This document shows, piece after piece, positions 1 through 5,223 of a stretch of 5,376 nt of DNA (positions within the stretch are counted from its first letter, which is position 1; each line of letters starts with the position of its first letter). A model generated the notes under the pieces. That model saw only the letters and a program-made list of their open reading frames with translations, was not told the origin of the DNA and searched no databases. Position numbers and translations under genes: made by a program. The stretch comes from JBAROU01 sp049642385 (GTDB taxonomy: Bacteria; Chloroflexota; Dehalococcoidia; DSTF01; RBG-16-68-14): NCBI GenBank assembly GCA_049642385.1, contig JBAROU010000172.1, positions 1-5,376 of the forward strand. Direction: 5' to 3'.

Positions 1-182
1 GGCATGCTCTGGATCAGCGCCCGCTCGCCCTCCTCCCAGATGGTAACCAGGAGCATCTTCGCGCCGAGCACCTTCGCCAGCTCGGCGGCGTACGGCAGCG
101 CCCCCGCCGATAGCTCTGAGCCGTCCAACGGCACAAGGATGAGTCCTTCGCCCGCGTTGCGCTGGTCGTTCTCACCGGTCAT
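1..182 (-). CDS. Universal stress protein (UspA family), N-terminal part, runs off the window
   Basis: Only the first 60 residues are present. The protein starts MTGENDQRNAGEG and continues LILVPLDGSELSAGALPYAA, the first beta strand and ATP-site loop of UspA proteins (Asp20 in the VPLDGS motif), followed by the first helix and the second strand KMLLVTIWE. UspA proteins are cytoplasmic alpha/beta nucleotide-binding proteins linked to stress survival; several belong to the mycobacterial DosR regulon. The ATG at 182-180 is preceded by TAAGGAGAG, in which the TAA is the stop codon of the upstream receiver-UspA gene, so the two genes are 11 nt apart and probably co-transcribed and translationally coupled. 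The 13 or so residues before the first strand are longer than in minimal UspA proteins. Whether it has one or two Usp domains cannot be seen here. Family assignment is confident; the specific role is unknown. Confidence 0.88.
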   Translation of the reverse strand, partial: MTGENDQRNAGEGLILVPLDGSELSAGALPYAAELAKVLGAKMLLVTIWEEGERALIQSM

Positions 183-193
183 TGTCGCTCTCC

Positions 194-1102
194 TTACTCT
201 ACTCGTGACAGCTCGTCCAACAGCACGCGGTTTCTCTTCTGCTCTTCGGCCTCCTCTTCGACGTCGCGGTCATCGGCCGACGACTGCGCGACGAGCACGG
301 GACAGTGCGCCGAGTACAGCAGCTTCTGCGCAACGCTGCCGAACACGCGAGGGCCCAAACCACCCATGCCATGTGAGCTGATCACGATGAGATTGCTGGC
401 GTCACGTTTTGCCTCCTCCACAAGCGTCGTGGCGACCGGGCCGGAGAGGACGCGCATCTCGACGCTCAGCCGGTCCTCCCGCAGCTTCTTCGCAACCGAC
501 GAGAGATACGCCTCAGCCTCCTTCGTTTGTGCGTCTTCCATCTCCCTGAGCAGGTTGGGCCTGTAGAAGCGCCCGGGTACGGGCGGCGGGACGACACGCG
601 CGATCACCAGCGTGGCGGACAGGCTCTCGGCGATATCGGCCGCAATCACAAGCGCTCGCTCGGCCAACTTCGAGCCATCCAGCGGTACCAGTAGTCGCCT
701 AATCATTGCTGCCTCCTCTGCACTCCGCCTGGTCTGATATCGTCCAACGATTCGTTCCAGCTCGCGGCCGAGCTGGTCGGTATTGACATGCTTCAGCAGG
801 TACGTCGCCACGCCCGCGCGCTCTACCGCCTTCCAGCGTTCAGGCGTCATGAACGACGCGAGCGCCACGACCGGCACGTCCGTCAGGTGACACAGCGCCC
901 TGCAGCTCTCCAATTCCTGGCCGTTGCGAAGATGCAGATCCACCAGGAGCACCTCGGGCTGCGTCTGCTCTAGCAAGCCAGCCGTCTCCTTCGCGTTGCG
1001 GGCGACAGCGACGAGCTCGAGCCCTGGGCTGCGCCTGAGCCGGCGCGCCAAGTCGGCCCGCCCTTCATCCTCGTCATCAACCAGCAGAACCCTGACATTC
1101 AC
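194..1102 (-). CDS. Receiver domain-UspA fusion protein
   Basis: 302 residues. Residues 1-122 form a response-regulator receiver domain: acidic pair Asp9/Asp10 in LLVDDED, phospho-acceptor Asp55 in VLLVDLH, and Lys104 in YLLKHV. The conserved Thr/Ser of the fourth strand is Ala82 (VVALASF), so switching may be atypical. Residues 133-274 form a UspA domain: RRLLVPLDGS at the start and SSHG-9x-GS (His244, Gly245, Gly255, Ser256) near the end, the ATP-binding signature of the MJ0577-type branch, then CPVLVA. A charged tail (275-302) follows. There is no DNA-binding domain, so phosphorylation would act on the Usp part directly. The start is GTG at 1102-1100; an in-frame TGA at 1135-1133 limits extension, and the ribosome site there is weak. 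An ATG at codon 133 has a very strong ribosome site, so a separate UspA may also be made. The fusion is read through one uninterrupted frame. Signal partner is probably the neighbouring kinase (inference). Confidence 0.9.
   Translation of the reverse strand: MNVRVLLVDDEDEGRADLARRLRRSPGLELVAVARNAKETAGLLEQTQPEVLLVDLHLRNGQELESCRALCHLTDVPVVALASFMTPERWKAVERAGVATYLLKHVNTDQLGRELERIVGRYQTRRSAEEAAMIRRLLVPLDGSKLAERALVIAADIAESLSATLVIARVVPPPVPGRFYRPNLLREMEDAQTKEAEAYLSSVAKKLREDRLSVEMRVLSGPVATTLVEEAKRDASNLIVISSHGMGGLGPRVFGSVAQKLLYSAHCPVLVAQSSADDRDVEEEAEEQKRNRVLLDELSRVE
704..717 (-). promoter_or_regulatory. Strong internal ribosome binding site and ATG inside the receiver-UspA gene
   Basis: On the minus strand AGGAGG (717-712) stands 5 nt before an ATG (706-704) that is codon 133 of the fusion gene, exactly where the UspA domain begins (MIRRLLVPLDGS). 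This is a better ribosome site than the one before the GTG of the full-length frame. It may start a stand-alone UspA of 170 residues, or be a relic of a once separate gene. The sequence is seen; its use is inferred. Confidence 0.6.
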
Positions 1103-1156
1103 GGCTTCTCGCTTCAGGGTACGGTTGGCTGCTCAGAGCGACCTAGGCCCAGATCG

Positions 1157-1198
1157 CCCCTTTTCGTGTGGCCGAACGGCCCTCCGCACGAAATGGGG
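1157..1198. repeat. 42-bp interrupted inverted repeat between the response regulator and receiver-UspA genes
   Basis: The outer arms are CCCC (1157-1160) against GGGG (1195-1198). After one mismatched pair comes TTTCGTG (1162-1168) against CACGAAA (1187-1193). An inner GGCC-GAAC-GGCC (1170-1181) can form its own small hairpin. The element starts 9 nt after the stop codon of the response regulator on the minus strand. There is no T-run on either side, so it is not a standard intrinsic terminator. It may be a stabilising or attenuating RNA hairpin, a regulator binding site, or both, since the inner part coincides with a DosR-box-like element. Confidence 0.6.
1169..1182 (-). promoter_or_regulatory. 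DosR-box-like element upstream of the receiver-UspA gene
   Basis: Minus strand reads GGGCCGTTCGGCCA, a palindromic element 67-80 nt before the GTG start. It has the same layout as the elements before nirK and the CBS gene (GGGCC, 4 nt, GGC). A hexamer TAGGTC begins 37 nt downstream of its first base (1145-1140), the same distance as the -10-like hexamers at the other two genes. Known DosR boxes are about 20-bp palindromes with GGG and CCC at this 14-bp spacing, often GGCCC in the second half. Binding by the regulator encoded at 1207-1863 is inference. Confidence 0.4.
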
Positions 1199-1206
1199 TC
1201 AGGATT

Positions 1207-1863
1207 CTACGAGAGGTCCTTCGTGGCGCGCCGCCGCGCGATGAACGCCGCGGCTTCCGAGCGCCGGTGCAGGTTCAGCTTGCTGAGGATGCTGCTGACG
1301 TAGTTTTTGACCGTCTTATCGCTCAAGAAGACGTCCTGGGCGATCTCTTTGTTCGTCTTGCCATCGGCGATCAGGTCCAGGATCTTGCGTTCCTGCTCCG
1401 ATAGCAGGGCCAGGTCATCGTCCTTCTTCTCGGGCCCGGCGCGCAGGCGCTCCAGCACGCGCGCCGTGACACCCGGATCGAGGAGCGACTCGCCGCGCGC
1501 CACGCGCTCCAGCGCATCGATCAGCACCTGGCTGCGTGTCTGCTTGAGCAGGTAGCCGCTGGCTCCCGCCATGATCGACGCGAGCACGGCTTCGTCGTCG
1601 GCGTACGAGGTGAGCATGAGAACCTTCGTGTCGGGCCGCTGCGCCCGTATCTCGCGGCAGGCCTCGACGCCGCTGCCATCCGGCAGGCGCACGTCCATGA
1701 TCACGATGTCCGGCTCGCTACGTCTTGCCTCCTCGATCGCCGCCGCGACGGTGTCGGCTTCACCGACGAAGTCGAAGTCGGTGCGCTTCTGGATCAGCGC
1801 GCGCAGCCCTTCGCGCACCACATCGTGGTCGTCGACGATCATGATCCGCGCCTTATCTGCCAT
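1207..1863 (-). CDS. devR: DosR/DevR-like NarL/LuxR-family response regulator
   Basis: 218 residues, almost exactly DosR length (217). The receiver domain (1-125) has Asp11/Asp12 (IMIVDDHD), phospho-acceptor Asp57 (IVIMDVRLPDGSG), Thr85 (MLTS) and Lys107 (YLLKQ). The C-terminal LuxR-type helix-turn-helix (about 152-208) starts LSEQERKILDLIADGKTNKE and has the recognition helix KTVKNYVSSILSKL. Lys183, Lys186 and Asn187 align with DosR Lys179, Lys182 and Asn183, which contact the GGG half-sites of the DosR box in the known structure. It is a cytoplasmic transcription factor expected to activate after phosphorylation on Asp57. It begins 2 nt after the kinase stop codon (TGA-CG-ATG), and its ribosome site AAGGAGGA lies in the end of the kinase gene, so the two are one operon. 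The cognate kinase assignment follows from this. The name devR/dosR is by family resemblance, not proven orthology. Confidence 0.92.
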   Translation of the reverse strand: MADKARIMIVDDHDVVREGLRALIQKRTDFDFVGEADTVAAAIEEARRSEPDIVIMDVRLPDGSGVEACREIRAQRPDTKVLMLTSYADDEAVLASIMAGASGYLLKQTRSQVLIDALERVARGESLLDPGVTARVLERLRAGPEKKDDDLALLSEQERKILDLIADGKTNKEIAQDVFLSDKTVKNYVSSILSKLNLHRRSEAAAFIARRRATKDLS

Positions 1864-1865
1864 CG

Positions 1866-3155
1866 TCAGTCCTCCTTCTCACCCAGCGGGACTTCGATCG
1901 TGAGCGTCGTGCCATCACCGGGATCAGAACAGACACGGACTGAGCCGCCCAGCCGCTCGACGCGCTCACGCATGTTGCGCAGGCCCTGGCCCGCACCCGG
2001 GCGCCCTTCCTCGAAACCAACGCCGTCGTCGACGAACGTCATACGAAACACCCCGCCTGCTTGCTCCAGCTCCGCCGAAACGGCGTGCGCTCGCGCGTGT
2101 TTGCGCACGTTCGTGAGCGCCTCCTGCGCGACGAGCAGTAGCTCGCCCATCTGCTCTGGCGATAGGTCCTGACACGCCCCCGGCTGCTCCCGCAGCTCGA
2201 CCTGCAGCAGCGCGTTCACCTGGAGCTCCTTCAGCAGCCCACCGACCGCGCTCGCCAGGTCCGTGTCGGCGAGCATGCCCGGTCGTAAGTGAAAGATGTA
2301 GCTGCGGATATCCGCGATCACCTGGTTGAGCTGATCGATCGAGCGCTGCAACTCCGGCGCGACGGCGTCCGGCTCGTCCGTCAGGTCATCGAGGCAGCTC
2401 TCCAACTTGAGGCCCGTCGCGTAGAGCGACTGGATCACGCCGTCGTGCAGGTCCATGCCGATGCGTTCGCGCTCCTCGAGCACCACCAGGTCCTGCACCT
2501 GTTGATAGAGCTGCGCGTTGCGGATCGCCATCGCCGCCTGCGCCGCGAACAGCACGAGTAGGTTCTCGTCCTCCGGCGTGAACTCCACGCCGGCCGTCTT
2601 CTCCGTCAGATAGAGGTTGCCCAGCGCGTGGTCGCTGTGCCGGATGGGCGCGCCGAGAAACGTGTGCATGGTCGGGTGGTTAGGCGGGAACCCGACGGAG
2701 CGCGGGTGGTCCGCCAGGTCGCCCAGGCGGAGCGGCTCCTGCAGACTCTGCAGCCAGCCCAAGAGCCCCAGGCCCTGTGGCAACGGGCCAATGCGCGCTC
2801 GCTCCTCCTCCGTAACGCCGTTGGTGATGAACTGCTCGATCTGACCCGTCTGATCGAAGATCGCGAGCGCGCCGTAGCGGGCTCCGGTGAGCTCGCACGC
2901 GCTGTCGACGACGTGTTGGAAGACCGTCGGCAGCTCCAGCGACGATGCAATGTGGCGGCTGAGCCCGCTGAGCAGAAGCAGACGCTGGCGCAACCGATCC
3001 GCCTCTGCTCGCAGGTTCGCGATCTCCCGGTCTCGTCTAGCGTTGAGCTCTCGGTCTGAGGTCAACAGATCACCTCGAAGCGCTAAAGGATGGTTGGGCT
3101 CGCGCCTCTTCTGCAGTGTAAGGAAAGCAGCCGAGGGCCGACAGTACACGCGCAT
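1866..3155 (-). CDS. devS: DosS/DevS-like histidine kinase with one heme-type GAF domain
   Basis: Up to 429 residues, with no membrane segment, so cytoplasmic. Order: a charged coiled-coil segment (about 35-62), GAF domain (about 66-216), HisKA_3 dimerisation domain (about 226-292) with phospho-acceptor His237 in ERERIGMDLHDGVIQ, and a HATPase domain (about 330-425) with N box EALTNVRKHA (Glu345, Asn349), G1 box VDDGVGF (Asp377) and G2 GQGLRNMRERV. The GAF motif SVGFPPNHPTM and GNLYLT match mycobacterial DosS: from memory of that protein, His160 aligns with its heme ligand His149 and Tyr182 with distal Tyr171, without gaps. DosS Glu87 (Gly in DosT) corresponds to Ala98. DosS and DosT have two GAF domains; here the second is absent. 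It should autophosphorylate and pass the phosphate to the regulator 2 nt downstream. The ATG at 3155 has no clear ribosome site; TTG at 3065 (codon 31) has one and the first 30 residues look non-coding, so the real protein may be 399 residues. Confidence 0.92.
   Translation of the reverse strand: MRVYCRPSAAFLTLQKRREPNHPLALRGDLLTSDRELNARRDREIANLRAEADRLRQRLLLLSGLSRHIASSLELPTVFQHVVDSACELTGARYGALAIFDQTGQIEQFITNGVTEEERARIGPLPQGLGLLGWLQSLQEPLRLGDLADHPRSVGFPPNHPTMHTFLGAPIRHSDHALGNLYLTEKTAGVEFTPEDENLLVLFAAQAAMAIRNAQLYQQVQDLVVLEERERIGMDLHDGVIQSLYATGLKLESCLDDLTDEPDAVAPELQRSIDQLNQVIADIRSYIFHLRPGMLADTDLASAVGGLLKELQVNALLQVELREQPGACQDLSPEQMGELLLVAQEALTNVRKHARAHAVSAELEQAGGVFRMTFVDDGVGFEEGRPGAGQGLRNMRERVERLGGSVRVCSDPGDGTTLTIEVPLGEKED
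3063..3076 (-). promoter_or_regulatory. Ribosome binding site favouring a TTG start of the kinase
   Basis: Minus strand has GAGGTGAT (3076-3069), complementary to the 16S 3' end, with 7 nt between its GAGG core and a TTG (3065-3063) that is codon 31 of the longest frame. The sequence before the upstream ATG (3155-3153) is CGCCACAG, with no purine-rich site. The TTG start would also leave a normal leader between the divergent promoter region and the gene. Start choice remains undecided. Confidence 0.5.
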
Positions 3156-3185
3156 CTGTGGCGAACATGTCTATGGCGTGCGAAC

Positions 3186-3199
3186 GGGCCACTTGGCCC
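3186..3199 (+). promoter_or_regulatory. DosR-box-like palindrome in the kinase/nirK divergent promoter region
   Basis: GGGCCACTTGGCCC has arms GGGCCA and TGGCCC around a 2-nt centre. It lies between the divergent kinase and nirK genes, 95 nt before the nirK ATG and 31 nt before the longest kinase start. GGG and CCC are spaced as in mycobacterial DosR boxes. ATCGCT begins 37 nt after its first base (3223-3228), followed by A, giving CGCTA at exactly the same distance as in the CBS promoter. It is the best candidate operator for the neighbouring regulator. The palindrome is seen; binding is inferred. Confidence 0.5.
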
Positions 3200-3281
3200 T
3201 CATGTTTGTGCTGTTTGCCTCCATCGCTAGACCTCAGTACTCGCCGATCCTGGATCGCGAAGCAAGCGAAGGAAGCAACAC

Positions 3282-3288
3282 AGGAGGT
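3282..3288 (+). promoter_or_regulatory. Ribosome binding site of nirK
   Basis: AGGAGGT, 5 nt before the ATG at 3294. It is close to a perfect match to the anti-Shine-Dalgarno sequence and fixes the start directly before the Tat signal peptide. Confidence 0.85.
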
Positions 3289-3293
3289 GCAGC

Positions 3294-4313
3294 ATGAATA
3301 CCACGAACTTGGTCAACGCTCGCCGACTCGACCGCAGGCACTTTTTAGGTGCGGCCGCGTTAGGGGCCGCCGGCGTAGGCCTCGCAGCCTGTGGCGACAA
3401 CGACAACAGCAGCCAGGCGGCAGTAGCACCGACGCCAACGGTAGCCGTCCCCTTGCCGTCCGGCGAGCTGGCCGCAGTGCGCGACGCCACGCTACCTCCG
3501 GTTTCGAACCAGCGCACGATCGACCTCAAGCTGGAGGCCACCGACGTCACGTACGAGGTAGCGGCGAACGTGCGCTACAAGGCCTGGACATTCGGAGGTA
3601 CGGTACCAGCGCCTGTCTTGCACCTGCGCCAGGGCGACACCGTGAACTTCCAACTCCTCAATAGCAGCACCTTAGGCCACTCGATCGACTTCCACGCCGC
3701 TCAGGTTGACTGGGAGGCCAACTACCGCACGATCCAGCCGGGCGAGACTATCGAGTTCACCTGGACCGCCGATGTCCCGGGCGCGTTCATGTACCACTGC
3801 GGCACGCCGACCGTGCTCCACCACATCGGCAATGGCATGTACGGCGCCGTCATCGTCGAGCCGCAGGACGGTTACCCGGAGCACGCCGACCGCGAGTTCT
3901 GGCTGGTGCAAAGCGAGTTCTACTTGCAGCCCACGGACGACGGCGAATGGACTGGCGACCTCGCGAAGATGAAGGAGGTGCGACCCGACTTCCTGGCCTG
4001 GAATGGCACCGCGTTCCAGTACCGTGACCAGCCGCTCCAGGCCAAGGTCGGTGAACGTATCCGCTTCCACGTCGTTAACGCCGGGCCTACGCTGTGGTCG
4101 GCTTTCCATGTCATCGGCGCTCTGTTCGACGTGGTGTACGTGGGCGGCCATCCGGCCAACCCGATGCAGGGCCTCCAGACCCACACCATCGCCCCCGGTG
4201 ACGGCGCCACCTGCGATGTCACCATCCCGGCGCCCGGCAAGTACCCGATCGTCACCCACAACTTCGCCTTCACGGAGCTGGGTATCGTCGGGGTGCTGGA
4301 GGTCACGGAGTAG
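3294..4313 (+). CDS. nirK: Copper-containing nitrite reductase (NirK), Tat-exported lipoprotein
   Basis: 339 residues. NirK reduces nitrite to nitric oxide using a type 1 and a type 2 copper. The N-terminus has a Tat signal (RRLDRRHFLG, Arg14/Arg15, then a hydrophobic run) ending in a lipobox LAAC, with Cys33 as the probable lipidated residue, so the enzyme sits outside on the membrane. Two cupredoxin domains follow (about 75-190 and 200-338). Type 1 ligands: His129 (GHSIDFH), Cys169 (MYHCG), His177 and Met182 (HHIGNGMYG). Type 2 ligands: His134, His168 and His322 (THNFAF). The catalytic pair is Asp132 and His272 (AFHVIG), so the active site looks complete. The Cys-7x-His spacing and HIxNGMYG fit class II enzymes such as AniA. 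It is a single gene with no nor, nos or maturation gene nearby, and is transcribed away from the kinase. A DosR-box-like palindrome lies upstream. Another two-domain multicopper oxidase is possible but less likely. Confidence 0.88.
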   Translation: MNTTNLVNARRLDRRHFLGAAALGAAGVGLAACGDNDNSSQAAVAPTPTVAVPLPSGELAAVRDATLPPVSNQRTIDLKLEATDVTYEVAANVRYKAWTFGGTVPAPVLHLRQGDTVNFQLLNSSTLGHSIDFHAAQVDWEANYRTIQPGETIEFTWTADVPGAFMYHCGTPTVLHHIGNGMYGAVIVEPQDGYPEHADREFWLVQSEFYLQPTDDGEWTGDLAKMKEVRPDFLAWNGTAFQYRDQPLQAKVGERIRFHVVNAGPTLWSAFHVIGALFDVVYVGGHPANPMQGLQTHTIAPGDGATCDVTIPAPGKYPIVTHNFAFTELGIVGVLEVTE

Positions 4314-4403
4314 TCGCAGCACGAACTCTCGCGAAGCCCACAGCCGGGCGCAAGGTGCCGTCCGGCCGTTCCAGCCATGAGTGACCAACGGCACGTTCCT
4401 TCA

Positions 4404-4417
4404 GGGCCGAGTGGCAG
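4404..4417 (+). promoter_or_regulatory. Imperfect DosR-box-like element upstream of the CBS gene
   Basis: GGGCCGAGTGGCAG matches the nirK palindrome at GGGCC and TGGC; the last CC is AG here. TACGCT (4441-4446) starts 37 nt after its first base. If that is the -10 hexamer, the element would be centred near -42, the usual place for an activator contacting RNA polymerase at -35; no good -35 hexamer is seen, as expected for an activated promoter. CGCTA is at the identical distance in the nirK region. Function is inferred. Confidence 0.4.
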
Positions 4418-4454
4418 TCGTTGTGGAAAGACTTCCAGCGTACGCTAAGGGTGC

Positions 4455-4464
4455 GGAGGGAGGT
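4455..4464 (+). promoter_or_regulatory. Ribosome binding site deciding the CBS gene start
   Basis: GGAGGGAGGT ends 7 nt before the ATG at 4472. The frame is open upstream to a TTG at 4421, but that codon has no ribosome site and the added 17 residues do not belong to the CBS fold, so 4472 is chosen. Confidence 0.8.
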
Positions 4465-4471
4465 GTCAACG

Positions 4472-4936
4472 ATGAAGGTCAGAGATGTGATGTCCATGGC
4501 GATCGTGGAAGTGCCGGCTCACGCAACGTGCCAAGGGGCGGCACAGCTCATGCGGCAGTGGGGCGTCGGTATGCTACTGGTCACGAAGGAAGGCCGTGAA
4601 CTCGAAGGGATCATCACGGATCGCGATCTGGTCACGCGCTGCCTGGCCACGGCCGACGAGCCCGCCCAGCTCCAGGTACGCGACTACATGGAGCAGCGCC
4701 CCACCACCGTCGAGGCCGACTGTGATCTAGAACGGGCCCTGGAAGTCATGCACAAGACGCACCACCGCCGGCTGCCAGTGACCGAAGGCGGCAAGAAGGT
4801 CGTCGGCCTGCTTTCGATCGATGACGTCGCGCTCGACGTAAAGCACTATACGGATGCCTTCCTCTCCGTCGCCGGGCAGTACAGCCGACGCAGCCGGCTC
4901 CTGGAGACAGCGGATCGGCGAAGGAGGGGGCCATGA
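4472..4936 (+). CDS. Two-CBS-domain protein, Hrp1-like
   Basis: 154 residues. CBS domain 1 spans about 2-60, from MKVRDVM through WGVGMLLVT to LEGIITDRDLVTR (Thr49, Asp52: ribose/phosphate-binding motif). CBS domain 2 spans about 67-124, from VRDYMEQRPTTV through HHRRLPV to VVGLLSIDDVA. Two such repeats form a Bateman module that binds adenine nucleotides and senses energy state. Size and layout resemble mycobacterial Hrp1 (Rv2626c), a member of the DosR regulon of unknown biochemical role. There is no catalytic, transport or DNA-binding domain. The tail (about 125-154) is basic (SRRSRLLETADRRRRGP) and may touch membrane or nucleic acid. The stop codon overlaps the start of the next gene (ATGA), so the two are translationally coupled and may work together at the membrane. 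A DosR-box-like element precedes the gene. Confidence 0.9.
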   Translation: MKVRDVMSMAIVEVPAHATCQGAAQLMRQWGVGMLLVTKEGRELEGIITDRDLVTRCLATADEPAQLQVRDYMEQRPTTVEADCDLERALEVMHKTHHRRLPVTEGGKKVVGLLSIDDVALDVKHYTDAFLSVAGQYSRRSRLLETADRRRRGP

Positions 4937-5223
4937 CACACGAAGCTCGCTCGTTTGGCGTTCGCCAGTTACTCGCCGAGGTGAACCTTCGGGACTTTTC
5001 CCGGATGGTCCTCGGCGAGCTGGCGCTTGTGAGCAGCTCCGTACGGCTCGCCATCGAGGAACGGCGGCTGCTCCTTCCCATCGTATTACTCGTCGCGCTG
5101 CTCAGGCTGCTGTTGCTCGCGCTGGTCGTCGTTGTGCTTGGTGGCGCCATTCTCGCGATCACGCTGGTGCGCGGCGTGGTGCGCCTCCGTGGCGGAGGCA
5201 CCGCTGCGAACACTCCCGATTAG
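4933..5223 (+). CDS. Small membrane protein of unknown function
   Basis: 96 residues. The N-terminal part (1-45) is amphipathic and charged (LAEVNLRDFSRMVLGELALV, then RLAIEERR). A long hydrophobic stretch, about 46-79, follows and is broken by Arg58 (LLPIVLLVALLRLLLLALVV). It can be read as one long membrane helix or a tight hairpin. The end is short and polar with basic residues (VRLRGGG). No family is recognised with confidence; the layout, an amphipathic segment before hydrophobic helices, is vaguely like holin-like YqjE/DUF1469 proteins, which are usually longer with two clear helices. The start ATG at 4933 shares ATGA with the CBS gene stop and has the ribosome site AAGGAGG (4921-4927). 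The coupling suggests a partner or membrane anchor of the CBS protein, as inference. Coding status is supported by the ribosome site and overlap. Confidence 0.75.
   Translation: MTHEARSFGVRQLLAEVNLRDFSRMVLGELALVSSSVRLAIEERRLLLPIVLLVALLRLLLLALVVVVLGGAILAITLVRGVVRLRGGGTAANTPD

Larger units (their letters stand above)
4314..4471 (+). other. Intergenic region with promoter-like sequence before the CBS gene
   Basis: 158 bp without a supported gene. It contains a loose inverted repeat GTGCCGT (4355-4361) / ACGGCAC (4388-4394) with a 26-nt loop and no T-run, which is a poor terminator for nirK. It also contains a DosR-box-like element (4404-4417), a perfect 10-bp palindrome AGCGTACGCT (4437-4446) that includes a -10-like TACGCT, and the ribosome site of the CBS gene. 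Confidence 0.5.

Noticed and set aside
1157..1198. Intrinsic terminator
   Set aside because: The hairpin is strong but no T-run follows on either strand, so it is kept as an inverted repeat of unknown role.
924..1404. Open plus-strand frames over the receiver-UspA and regulator genes
   Set aside because: They lie antisense to well-supported genes, have low-complexity Arg/Ser-rich products and no ribosome sites; they arise from high GC content.
3158..3664. 168-codon plus-strand frame overlapping the nirK start
   Set aside because: It runs in another frame through the Tat signal region, its product is Arg-rich without domains, and nirK has the clear ribosome site.
4145..4156. GGCCATCCGGCC as a fourth operator
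   Set aside because: It lies inside the nirK coding sequence and about one such match is expected by chance at this base composition.
3672..4394. 240-codon minus-strand frame opposite nirK
   Set aside because: The nirK frame has all copper ligands and a signal peptide; the opposite frame shows no recognisable domain or ribosome site.
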